Source of the DNA: Paracoccaceae bacterium
GTDB taxonomy: Bacteria > Pseudomonadota > Alphaproteobacteria > Rhodobacterales > Rhodobacteraceae
Assembly (NCBI GenBank): GCA_023260655.1
Contig: JALQUU010000017.1
Span: forward strand, 1-50,424
Direction of reading: 5' to 3'
DNA length: 50,424 nt
Shown here in pieces: positions 33,577 through 41,231 of this stretch. The translations under genes and the position numbers were made by a program. The notes beneath the pieces were generated by a model. The model ran no database searches. It was not told the origin of the DNA and worked only from the letters and a program-made list of their open reading frames with translations. The stretch's first letter is position 1; every line of letters starts with the position of its first letter.

Positions 33577-35532
33577 ATGTCCAAGCGTTTGATTTTGTGT
33601 GATTGTTTGGGAAGCCAATCGATTGACGCAACGGCGCTTTCGGCTGCGAGCGGTTTCTCTTGCTCTCGCGTTCATCGCGCCCTCTGCACTGCGGAAATCG
33701 CCATCGCCACCGACGAAATTGAACGCGGTGACGCTGTGATTTGCTGCGCGCAAGAGTCACGGCGGTTTGGTGAGGTTGCCGACGAGTTGGACGTTGACAC
33801 CCCTGTTTTCCTTGACCTGCGCGACCGCGCCGGATGGACGGAAACCGGCAATGCGACCCCGAAAATGGCAGCTTTGGCGGCTGAATTACGCCTCGAAAAA
33901 CCCTCTGTGAAAGCGGTCGATGTAACCTCTGAAGGACGCTGCCTCATCCTTGGCCCTACGGCCGTTACGCTGCCCGCAGCCGAGAAACTTGCAGGTGCAT
34001 TGGCCGTTACGGTGCTCCTTGAGGAGGAGGCCGATCTGCCTCTGTCTCGCAGCTTCGAAGTAGTGCGCGGACGACTTGCCAGCGCCTCCGGAACGCTCGG
34101 GAATTTCAGCGTCAGCTTCGACGCGCTGCAGATGCTCGAACCCGGCGGTAGGGGCGGCTTTACCTTGTCCGCGCCGCGCGACGGTGCGCGGACAGAATGC
34201 GATGTGATCCTCGATCTGAGCGGCCGCACATCGCTCTTCCCTGCCCCGCATAAGAGAGACGGTTATCTCCGCGCCGATCCGGGCAGCATTCCGGCAGTGG
34301 CGGATGCGGTTTTCGAGGCGGCACAGCATGTCGGCACCTTCGAAAAACCGCTCTATCTTAAACTCGAAAGCCATCTTTGCGCCCATTCGCGGGCCTCGCA
34401 GAAGGGCTGTTCGCGCTGTATCGACATTTGCCCGACGGGCGCGATTTCGCCTACGGGCGACCATGTTTCCATCGATCCGATGGTCTGTGCTGGCTGTGGA
34501 GCATGTTCCTCGCTCTGCCCCTCGGGCGCGATCCTTTATGACGCGCCGCCCGTCGACAAGACGCTGGCCCGCATGCGGGTGATGGCGGAAGCTTTCGCTG
34601 CCGCTGGCGGGGGGGCGCCTCGCCTTTTGGTTCACGACGAAGAACATGGGACCGAGATGATCTCGCTCGCTGCCCGTTTCTCGCGTGGCTTGCCGGTGGA
34701 TGTGATCCCCTTGGCATTGCCTGCACTTACCGTCTTCGGCCACGCAGAAGCACTGGCGGCATTGGCGATGGGCTACGCGGCAGTGGATCTCTTGGTTTCG
34801 CCAAAAACCGAGCGCGAACCTCTGGAGCGCGAAGCAACCCTTGCAAACGCCATGGGGGCGGAAGGGAAATTACGCCTCTTGGAACCGGCAGAGCCGGACG
34901 CGCTGTGCGATGCGCTTTATAGGGCTGCCGTGCCTGCCGCGATTGCCGAGCCGATCCTGCCCATGGGCGGACGGCGGCAAGTGGCGCGGCTTTCGGCCAA
35001 GGCGCTGATTCCAGAAGCCGATGGACCGATCAAACTGCCGCAAGGCGCTCCTTACGGTGCCGTTCTGGTGAATACCGATAGCTGCACGCTGTGCCTATCT
35101 TGTGTCTCGCTCTGCCCTTCTGGCGCGCTTCTGGACAATCCCGACCGACCCGAGTTGCGCTTTCAGGAAGACGCCTGCTTGCAATGTGGCGTTTGCGCTA
35201 AGGCCTGCCCAGAGAAGGCAATCACGCTGGAGCCACAATTCGACCCCACGGATAACGCTCTGAAGCAACGCGTGCTAAACAAAGAAGAACCCTTCTGCTG
35301 CGTGGAATGTGGGGCTGCGTTCGGGGTAAAGTCGACCATCGAGCGCATCCTCGACAAGCTCGCGGGCAAGCATTCGATGTTCCTCAACGAAGGTGCGGGG
35401 CGCTTGATCCAGATGTGCGATGATTGCCGCGTGAAGTCTCAGTTCCACGGCAGCGGAAACCCATTCACAATCGGAGATCGCCCGAAACCGCGTACGACGG
35501 ACGACTACCTTTCGAAGCGTCGTGATCACTGA
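33577..35532 (+). CDS. Polyferredoxin with HdrA-like N-terminal domain
   Basis: Start chosen at ATG 33577 (AGGGGGA six bases upstream; ATG 33571 also possible); 651 residues. The N-terminus 'RLILCDCLGSQSIDATAL', later 'DAVICCAQESRRFGEVADEL' and 'FLDLRDRAGWTE', follows the pattern of the HdrA N-terminal domain, but no FAD domain follows. Ferredoxin-type cysteine groups are 'CSRCIDICPTG' (first Cys missing), 'CAGCGACSSLCPSGA', 'CTLCLSCVSLCPSGA' and 'CLQCGVCAKACPEKA'. Two CxxC pairs close the protein ('CVEC', 'CDDC'). It is presumably a cytoplasmic electron-transfer protein, divergent from the fdh operon. Partner unknown. Confidence 0.8.
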   Translation: MSKRLILCDCLGSQSIDATALSAASGFSCSRVHRALCTAEIAIATDEIERGDAVICCAQESRRFGEVADELDVDTPVFLDLRDRAGWTETGNATPKMAALAAELRLEKPSVKAVDVTSEGRCLILGPTAVTLPAAEKLAGALAVTVLLEEEADLPLSRSFEVVRGRLASASGTLGNFSVSFDALQMLEPGGRGGFTLSAPRDGARTECDVILDLSGRTSLFPAPHKRDGYLRADPGSIPAVADAVFEAAQHVGTFEKPLYLKLESHLCAHSRASQKGCSRCIDICPTGAISPTGDHVSIDPMVCAGCGACSSLCPSGAILYDAPPVDKTLARMRVMAEAFAAAGGGAPRLLVHDEEHGTEMISLAARFSRGLPVDVIPLALPALTVFGHAEALAALAMGYAAVDLLVSPKTEREPLEREATLANAMGAEGKLRLLEPAEPDALCDALYRAAVPAAIAEPILPMGGRRQVARLSAKALIPEADGPIKLPQGAPYGAVLVNTDSCTLCLSCVSLCPSGALLDNPDRPELRFQEDACLQCGVCAKACPEKAITLEPQFDPTDNALKQRVLNKEEPFCCVECGAAFGVKSTIERILDKLAGKHSMFLNEGAGRLIQMCDDCRVKSQFHGSGNPFTIGDRPKPRTTDDYLSKRRDH

Positions 35533-35561
35533 TGCAGCCTGCAGATCTGAAGCCTAAAGCC

Positions 35562-36299
35562 TTATCGGGCCTCGACTTCTTTGCCGAGTTCGGCAGGGGC
35601 GAGGCTGGTTGCGTAGGCTTGGACATCCTGCATTTCGGCCTCGCTGATCACGATCGGGATCATCGAGGGAGGGCGCGAGGGATCGAAGGGCGGCGACAGA
35701 CCCTCGACCCGCAAGAACGCGGGATGGGGATTGAGGGCGAAGAACGCCGCGAAGCGCTGGTCCCAGTCGGGCAAGGCGCGCAAGGCCATGAAGGAGGGCG
35801 TGGAGGCGATGTTCGAGCGGTCGCCGGGCGCGACGGTATGGCAGCGCGTGCAATGCGCCTCGGCCACGGCAAGCCCCTTGGCAACATCGCCTTCGAAGGC
35901 GATCGGCTCGACAATGGCGGCCGCAGCAATCGGGGTGAAGGCCGCTCCGTTGGAGGGCACGAAGCCGGTTACTGCGGACTGCCCAGCCGCGGATTGGAGC
36001 CAGTCAAGAAAGGTCCGAGCATCGGCGTCTTCGGTTACAAGCGCCAATGCGTAAGCCACATCGCCCCTCGCGAAAACGGGTACGCCCTCCGGGCCGAGCA
36101 CCGCATCTGCCTCCTCTTGAGTAATCTCTGCACGTCGGGAGGTTTTCAAACTGAAGCGGGGCAAAACATGCGCCATCAATCCACTCTCTACAAGCTCATC
36201 GGGAACGGCGAGACGAAATGTTCGATCATCCGATTGGGCACTGGTCGAAGTGGCCAGAGCGGGCCAAATAAGCATAATGAAAAGAAGCGCGCGACGCAT
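35562..36299 (-). CDS. Periplasmic cytochrome c with tungstate-binding-protein-like N-terminus
   Basis: 245 residues, start ATG 36299 after GGAGG. A signal peptide ('LLFIMLIWPALATSTSAQ') precedes residues about 27-125, which resemble fragments of a ModA/TupA-type binding protein: 'LAVPDELVESGLMAHVLPRF' parallels the TupA start in this window, and 'ARTFLDWLQSAAGQSAVTGF' parallels the typical C-terminal helix. The heme c motif C150-T-R-C-H154 follows in a single cytochrome c domain, with Met candidates near 'SMIPIVI' and 'EAEMQDV'. The binding lobe is far shorter than a full protein, so ligand binding may be lost. It converges on the polyferredoxin gene and could shuttle periplasmic electrons. 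Confidence 0.78.
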   Translation of the reverse strand: MRRALLFIMLIWPALATSTSAQSDDRTFRLAVPDELVESGLMAHVLPRFSLKTSRRAEITQEEADAVLGPEGVPVFARGDVAYALALVTEDADARTFLDWLQSAAGQSAVTGFVPSNGAAFTPIAAAAIVEPIAFEGDVAKGLAVAEAHCTRCHTVAPGDRSNIASTPSFMALRALPDWDQRFAAFFALNPHPAFLRVEGLSPPFDPSRPPSMIPIVISEAEMQDVQAYATSLAPAELGKEVEAR

Positions 36300-36310
36300 G
36301 AGGGTTACCT

Positions 36311-36323
36311 CCCTAGACTAGGG
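36311..36323. promoter_or_regulatory. Palindrome CCCTAGACTAGGG in divergent promoter
   Basis: A perfect 6-1-6 inverted repeat in the 69-base gap between the cytochrome c gene and the DUF6494-mrp operon, only a few bases upstream of the cytochrome's ribosome binding site. It differs from the TGGACA box, so a different factor would bind it. Confidence 0.4.
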
Positions 36324-36368
36324 TAGGAACCGAAGGCGCTGCGGTCAAACAATTCGGGAGACGGGAAG

Positions 36369-36569
36369 ATGGACGACGAATTCAACATGTCGCTGCGGAA
36401 GTTCCTCAAGCAGGTCGGCGTGACCTCGCAACAGGCCATCGAGGACGCCATCCGCTCTGCAGGCGCGGCGGCGCATGGCAAAGAATTGAAGGTGAAAATG
36501 GTTCTGACCATCGACGAGATCGGCATGGCCCACACCGTTGATGGCAAGATCAAAGGCCCCGCAGCATGA
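36369..36569 (+). CDS. DUF6494 family small protein
   Basis: 66 residues, start ATG 36369 with GGGAG about eight bases upstream. It opens 'DEFNMSLRKFLKQVGVTSQQ' and has two amphipathic helices followed by a short beta-rich end, without cysteines or membrane segments. The family is a conserved small cytoplasmic protein next to Mrp-type ATPases in Rhodobacterales; no biochemical function is known to me. Its stop overlaps the mrp start by four bases. Confidence 0.82.
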   Translation: MDDEFNMSLRKFLKQVGVTSQQAIEDAIRSAGAAAHGKELKVKMVLTIDEIGMAHTVDGKIKGPAA

Positions 36570-37651
36570 GCCTGACACGAGATTCTGTACTCGACGTTCT
36601 GAAGAGCGTCACCGATCCGATCAGCGGCAAGGATATCGTCTCTGCGGGATTGGTGCGGGCGTTGAATGTAGAAGCGGACTCAGTACGCTTCGTGATGGAA
36701 ATCGATCCGGCCCATGCCAAGAAGCTGGAGCCCGCCCGCGCGGCGGCAGAGGCCGCGCTGAAGGCTATGCCCGGCGCCGCAAAGGTTTCGGTCGCGATGA
36801 CGGCCCATGCAGGCGCACCGCCGCCCCCTAGCCTCAAAGGCGATGCCCACGGGCACGGTCATTCGCATGCGAAGCCTCAGGGGCCGGAGCATATCCCCGG
36901 TGTGAAGCACGTAATCGCGGTTGCTTCGGGTAAAGGCGGCGTGGGCAAGTCCACGGTTTCCGCCAACCTCGCAGCGGCGTTCGCAGCCGAAGGTAAGCGC
37001 GTCGGATTGCTTGACGCCGATGTTTACGGGCCATCACAGCCCCGCATGCTTGGCGTTTCCGGCCGCCCCGCGAGCCCAGATGGCAAAACCATTCTGCCGC
37101 TCCGCAATCATGGCGTCACTTTGATGTCTCTCGGGCTTCTGACGCAGGAGGATGAGGCCGTGGTCTGGCGCGGGCCGATGCTGATGGGCGCGCTACAGCA
37201 GATGCTGTTCCAAGTGCAATGGGGCGCGCTCGACGTGCTGATCGTCGACCTGCCGCCCGGCACGGGTGATGTGCAAATGACGCTTTGCCAGAAGGCCGTC
37301 GTGGATGGCGCAATCGTCGTTTCGACCCCGCAAGACATCGCCCTACTCGATGCCCGCAAGGGGATCGACATGTTCAAGAAACTCGGCACCAAGATCTTCG
37401 GTCTGATCGAGAATATGTCGACGCATATCTGCTCGAACTGTGGTCATGAGGAGCACATCTTCGGCCACGGCGGTGTTGCCAAGGAAGCCGAGAAGCTGGG
37501 CGTTCCGCTTTTGGCGGAAATCCCGCTGCATCTCGACATACGCACAGCGGCCGATGGCGGCGCACCGATTGTGGTTTCCAAACCCCAAAGCGCGCAGGCC
37601 AATGCGTTCCGTGATCTTGCAAAGCGACTGATTGCCGAAGGTGTGGCATGA
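36566..37651 (+). CDS. mrp: Mrp/ApbC family iron-sulfur carrier ATPase
   Basis: 361 residues. Residues 1-90 form the DUF59 (MIP18-like) domain ('VLKSVTDPISGKDIVSAGLV'). A histidine-rich linker follows (HGHGHSHA, about 93-100), then the P-loop NTPase with deviant Walker A 'GKGGVGKST' and 'DLPPGTGDVQMTL'. The conserved 'CSNCGHEEHIFG' CxxC bridges a transferable [4Fe-4S] cluster at the dimer interface. It is a cytoplasmic Fe-S carrier, well suited to supply the cluster-rich dehydrogenases of this island. The gene is translationally coupled to DUF6494 and to the next gene (ATGA overlap). Confidence 0.92.
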   Translation: MSLTRDSVLDVLKSVTDPISGKDIVSAGLVRALNVEADSVRFVMEIDPAHAKKLEPARAAAEAALKAMPGAAKVSVAMTAHAGAPPPPSLKGDAHGHGHSHAKPQGPEHIPGVKHVIAVASGKGGVGKSTVSANLAAAFAAEGKRVGLLDADVYGPSQPRMLGVSGRPASPDGKTILPLRNHGVTLMSLGLLTQEDEAVVWRGPMLMGALQQMLFQVQWGALDVLIVDLPPGTGDVQMTLCQKAVVDGAIVVSTPQDIALLDARKGIDMFKKLGTKIFGLIENMSTHICSNCGHEEHIFGHGGVAKEAEKLGVPLLAEIPLHLDIRTAADGGAPIVVSKPQSAQANAFRDLAKRLIAEGVA

Positions 37652-38370
37652 CCGAACAACCCGTTTTCCCGCCACTTCTCAAAGGCTTGGCCGCAGGGCC
37701 GGCCAATCCCGTGCCGATCGCGATCGCACAGGCAGAACGCGGCGTGGAGGCGGGTTTGCTGGTTTGGTCGCAAACCGAAGAGCGACTTCGCGCCGCTTTG
37801 GTTCTAGCGCCGGATACGCCGCTGGAGCAGGCAATGGCGGGCCTCGTGGCCTGTGCAGTGGGGATGCAAAACGCGCTCGGCGTGCTGGCCCCGCCGGAAA
37901 CCGCGCTGCATATCGACTGGACCGGTGACCTTTTGCTGAACGGCGCGCATGTGGGCGGCCTTCGGGCCATCGCCCCCCACACCAAGCCGCAAGACGTGCC
38001 TCTCTGGATGGTTGTCACGCTCGATTTGACGGTGTCTTTGCCCGATAGCCTTGAGCCGGGGCAAACACCGGATTGGACCGCTCTTGATCAGGAAGGCTGC
38101 GGAGAGGTTGAACCTATCGCGCTTCTGGAAAGCTGGGCACGGCATTCGCTTTTGTGGCTCAACGAGGTGGACGAGCCGCAAGGGCGGGCGAAGCTTTATC
38201 GCGAATGGAAGGGTCTTGTCTGGAAACTCGGGCAGGACGTCACTGTGCGGCTCCCGAAAGCGGTTCTCTCGGGCACCTTCCTTGGTGTCGACGAGAATTT
38301 CGGGATGATCCTCAAGAGCGGCGCAAAAACAGAGCTTGTGCCCCTCACCCGCCTTTTGGAAAGGGAATAA
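37648..38370 (+). CDS. Biotin/lipoate A/B protein ligase-like protein with DUF4444
   Basis: 240 residues. The N-terminal part ('DWTGDLLLNGAHVGGLRAIA') resembles the biotin/lipoate ligase fold, and the C-terminal part ('GTFLGVDENFGMILKSGAKT') matches DUF4444, a BirA-C-like beta domain. The typical ligase GRGRxGR motif is not seen, so ligase activity is doubtful. It overlaps mrp by four bases, and the next gene begins one base after its stop, a conserved local set in these bacteria. It may be an adaptor for cofactor or Fe-S maturation, by inference. Confidence 0.78.
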   Translation: MTEQPVFPPLLKGLAAGPANPVPIAIAQAERGVEAGLLVWSQTEERLRAALVLAPDTPLEQAMAGLVACAVGMQNALGVLAPPETALHIDWTGDLLLNGAHVGGLRAIAPHTKPQDVPLWMVVTLDLTVSLPDSLEPGQTPDWTALDQEGCGEVEPIALLESWARHSLLWLNEVDEPQGRAKLYREWKGLVWKLGQDVTVRLPKAVLSGTFLGVDENFGMILKSGAKTELVPLTRLLERE

Positions 38371-38371
38371 A

Positions 38372-38851
38372 ATGCTTCTCGCCCGTGCAATCCACTTCGA
38401 CGAGAGCGACACTTTCGTTTTCAGCAAACCCGCTCGTACGGGCGAATGGGCGATCTCGGGCGGCTTCGAATTCTCAAACTGGGGCGAAGGCGACCTTGTC
38501 GGCAAGGCGCGGCAGGCTTTCGCGAACGGCTGGCTCGGAGTGGAAACCTTCGGGAGGGTGACGTTCGTTGCCGTAACGCGCATCGAGGAATCGGAGTTCG
38601 ATTGGCTCAAAGAGCGCCTCGCCCAGCATTTCGTTGACGTTTATGGCGCGCCTTCTCTGGAGGCGGCTCTCCCGGTTGCGGACGAAGAGTTACGGCACAT
38701 GATGGAGCTTTGCGAGGATCATGCTCCGAACACGGTTCTGACCGTCTTGCGCGAGCTGACCGAAGCGGGCGTGAAGGAGCAGTTCCGCTTCCTCGAACCA
38801 TCAGAGGCCGGGCTGGAGCAATTCGCCATCCACGCGGTACCGGAAGAATAA
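38372..38851 (+). CDS. DUF6505 family protein
   Basis: Start ATG 38372, preceded by AAGGGA; 159 residues. It reads 'ARAIHFDESDTFVFSKPART' near the N-terminus, with a mixed alpha/beta, acidic composition and no membrane segment. A single C and H in 'MMELCEDHAPN' could be a metal site. The family is uncharacterised and keeps company with Mrp and DUF4444 genes. It is the last gene of the plus-strand operon and is followed by a strong bidirectional terminator. Confidence 0.8.
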   Translation: MLLARAIHFDESDTFVFSKPARTGEWAISGGFEFSNWGEGDLVGKARQAFANGWLGVETFGRVTFVAVTRIEESEFDWLKERLAQHFVDVYGAPSLEAALPVADEELRHMMELCEDHAPNTVLTVLRELTEAGVKEQFRFLEPSEAGLEQFAIHAVPEE

Positions 38852-38884
38852 AAAAAGGGGCGCCGGAGCGCCCCTTCATTTTCG
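38851..38884. terminator. Bidirectional intrinsic terminator
   Basis: GGGGCGC (38857-38863) pairs with GCGCCCC (38868-38874) around CGGA. A run of A precedes it and TTCATTTT follows it, so it can end both the DUF6505 transcript (plus) and the tungstate operon (minus). Confidence 0.85.
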
Positions 38885-38896
38885 TTCGATCGAGCC

Positions 38897-39700
38897 TCAG
38901 TTGGCAGTCGCGTTGAACACGAAGAGCTGCTGGCCGTCGATCTTGTAGCCTTCGATCAGTTCTTTGGCGCGCGGCGAGACGAGCCACTCTTCGAGCTTCG
39001 CGGCTGCCTCCGCTTTCACATGCGCGTGCTTGGCGGGGTTCACCGGCAGGTAGGCGTATTGGTTGAAGAGCGCCGGATCACCTTCGAAGACTATCGCCAG
39101 ATCGGCCTTGTTCGCGAAGTTGAGCCAGCTTGCGCGGTCGGCAAGGATGTAAGCATTCATGCCTGCCGCGGTGTTCAGTGCCGCGCCCATGCCTTGGCCG
39201 ACAGCCGCATACCATTCGCCCTCGGCCGCCACTTCTGCCTTCTTCCAAAGCGCCAGTTCCATCTTGTGGGTGCCGCTGTCATCACCACGGCTCACGAATT
39301 TTGCCTGAGCAGCAGCAATGGCCTTGAGTGCGTCAGTCGCTGTCGTGGCGGCTTTCGCGCCTGCCGGATCAGCCGACGGGCCCACGATGATGAAATCGTT
39401 ATACATGATCTCGCGGCGATGGGTGCCATTGCCTTCTGCGAGCCACTTTTCTTCGGCTTTTTTGGAATGCACGAGCACGGCATCCACGTCGCCATTCGCA
39501 CCGAGCTCAAGCGCTTGGCCCGTGCCGACGATCAGCAGTTGCACAGTAAGCCCGATGTCTTTCTCGATTTCGGGCAGCAGCACTTCGGCCAAGCCGGAGT
39601 TCGCAAAAGATGTCGTGACCGACATCTTGAACTCTTCCGCCGAGGCGAACGCCCCGGTGAGGGCCAAAGCCGCAGACAGGATCAGAGATTTTATTTTCAT
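38897..39700 (-). CDS. tupA: Tungstate ABC transporter substrate-binding protein
   Basis: 267 residues. A signal peptide ends near residue 21 ('ALALTGAFASAEE'). The TupA signature set is present: 'TTSFANSGLAEVLLPEIEKD', 'VGTGQALELGANGDVDAVLV', 'YNDFIIVGPSADP' and 'VSRGDDSGTHKMELALW'. The mature periplasmic protein binds tungstate, by family at very high affinity and with preference over molybdate. Third in the tupB-tupC-tupA operon; its start overlaps tupC. It supplies tungsten that the FDHs in this island could use. Confidence 0.92.
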   Translation of the reverse strand: MKIKSLILSAALALTGAFASAEEFKMSVTTSFANSGLAEVLLPEIEKDIGLTVQLLIVGTGQALELGANGDVDAVLVHSKKAEEKWLAEGNGTHRREIMYNDFIIVGPSADPAGAKAATTATDALKAIAAAQAKFVSRGDDSGTHKMELALWKKAEVAAEGEWYAAVGQGMGAALNTAAGMNAYILADRASWLNFANKADLAIVFEGDPALFNQYAYLPVNPAKHAHVKAEAAAKLEEWLVSPRAKELIEGYKIDGQQLFVFNATAN

Positions 39701-40413
39701 GGTAACAAGTCCCCTCTGAGATAAGAGCGTGCAGTTTCTGAATGCGGCTCGGAAAAAAACTGGTCTTTCGGCGTGGTTTCCTTGATCTGGCCTGCGTGCA
39801 GAAACCAGATATCATCGCCCAGTCTGCGTGCTTGCCCGAGGTCATGCGTCGAGATCACGATGCGGGTACCCTCAGATCGCACGGCCAGCAGGATCTCTTC
39901 GATATCGCGCGTCGCGCGACCATCAAGATTGGCGCAGGGCTCATCAAGGAAGAGGAGGTCCGGCTCCAGAATGAGCGCACGGGCCAAGGCGAGCTTCTGC
40001 TTCTCGCCACCGGAAAGCACCATGCCGTGCTGATCAAGAACCTTGGAGAGCCCGACACGGGCTGCGAAGGCTTCCGCACGAGCGCGGGCCTCAGCCCGTT
40101 TCACGCCCCGCAACGTCAGCGGATAGGAGATGTTATCCAGCACCGAACGGCGCAGGATTGTCGGACTTTGGAAAACGAACGCCTGACGGAGGCGCGCATC
40201 TTCAGCAGCTACATTCCAGTGCAAGGTGCCCGTATTCGGGCGCTCCACCCCATGCATAGTTTTCAGAAGCGTGGTTTTTCCCGAGCCATTCGGGCCGAGC
40301 AGGATAGAAATCCCCTCGTCTGCAAGCTGCAGTGTAATCGGCCCGAGAATGGTCTTGCCGCCTCGACGAACCGAAACAGCCTCCATTTTCAGCGGCAGCA
40401 AAGGCGTTACCAT
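39697..40413 (-). CDS. tupC: Tungstate ABC transporter ATP-binding protein
   Basis: 238 residues with Walker A 'GPNGSGKTTL', the signature 'LSGGEKQKLALARAL', Walker B 'DLLFLDEPCANLDG' and the H-loop in 'ISTHDLGQA'. It lacks the C-terminal TOBE/MOP regulatory domain found in ModC proteins, as is usual for TupC. It energises tungstate uptake at the inner membrane. It overlaps tupB by seven bases and tupA by four. Confidence 0.92.
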   Translation of the reverse strand: MVTPLLPLKMEAVSVRRGGKTILGPITLQLADEGISILLGPNGSGKTTLLKTMHGVERPNTGTLHWNVAAEDARLRQAFVFQSPTILRRSVLDNISYPLTLRGVKRAEARARAEAFAARVGLSKVLDQHGMVLSGGEKQKLALARALILEPDLLFLDEPCANLDGRATRDIEEILLAVRSEGTRIVISTHDLGQARRLGDDIWFLHAGQIKETTPKDQFFSEPHSETARSYLRGDLLP

Positions 40414-41111
40414 CTGCTCCCCCTTTCGGTGCGCGAGAGCATGTGCACGCCGAGGTTCACGATGATCGCGAGGCCAATGAGGATGAAGCCCAGCGCAAGC
40501 GCCATTCCGAACTCGCCTTTGCCGGTTTCCAGCGCAATCGCGGTGGTGAGCACGCGGGTCGCATGGTCGATATTGCCCCCCACGATCATGATAGCCCCCA
40601 CTTCACCGATTGCGCGCCCGAAGCCTGCCAGAGACGCCGTGAGAAGCGCGCGGCGGCCATCGACAATGAGTGTGGCAATGCGCTGACGGCGCGTGGCGTT
40701 CAGGGAAATCAGGAGGTCATGGTAATCCGCCCAAAGCTCGCGGATCGCCTGATGTGAAATGGACACGATGATCGGGGTGATGATGATCACCTGCGCGATG
40801 ATCATGGCCGTTGGTGTGAAGAGAAGCCCGAGCACACCGAACGGGCCGGAGCGCGATAGCAGCACATAGACAAAAAGCCCGACCACAACGGGCGGCAACC
40901 CCATCAACGCATTGATGATCGCAATTACGACGCGGCGGAACCGAAAACGATTGACCACAAGCCATGCCCCAAGTGGCAACCCGATGGCGGACGCGATCAA
41001 CGTGGCCGTAATGGTAACTCGGAGCGACAGCAGCGTGATTTCCATCAGGTCAGGATCAAACCCGACGATGAGCATCGCCGCCTGTGTAAGCCCCTCCCAG
41101 ATTTTCTCCAT
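40407..41111 (-). CDS. tupB: Tungstate ABC transporter permease
   Basis: 234 residues with about five membrane helices, e.g. 'VTITATLIASAIGLPLGAWL' and 'VVIAIINALMGLPPVVVGLF', and an EAA-type loop 'GFGRAIGEVGAIMIVGG' that contacts the ATPase. It is the first gene of the transporter operon. Its promoter region (41112-41231) contains the palindrome TGGACATTTTGTCCA about 105 bases upstream of the start. Confidence 0.92.
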   Translation of the reverse strand: MEKIWEGLTQAAMLIVGFDPDLMEITLLSLRVTITATLIASAIGLPLGAWLVVNRFRFRRVVIAIINALMGLPPVVVGLFVYVLLSRSGPFGVLGLLFTPTAMIIAQVIIITPIIVSISHQAIRELWADYHDLLISLNATRRQRIATLIVDGRRALLTASLAGFGRAIGEVGAIMIVGGNIDHATRVLTTAIALETGKGEFGMALALGFILIGLAIIVNLGVHMLSRTERGSRW

Positions 41112-41215
41112 TGGCCCCGTCCGTTTGTCCGGCTCTATTCTTGATGTTCTAGCGGGTTAGCATCCCCGGGGATCTGCATGAAATGGACATTATGAGGGTT
41201 GTTAGCGGCGGAATG

Positions 41216-41230
41216 TGGACATTTTGTCCA
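41216..41230. promoter_or_regulatory. Palindromic box TGGACATTTTGTCCA (copy 3, upstream of tupBCA)
   Basis: Identical to the box at 33351-33365, including the flanking ATG on the left. A degenerate neighbour, TGGACATTATGAG, begins at 41184. The box ends one base before the stop codon of the DUF2478 gene and lies 105 bases upstream of tupB, so it most likely controls the transporter. Confidence 0.7.
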
Positions 41231-41231
41231 A

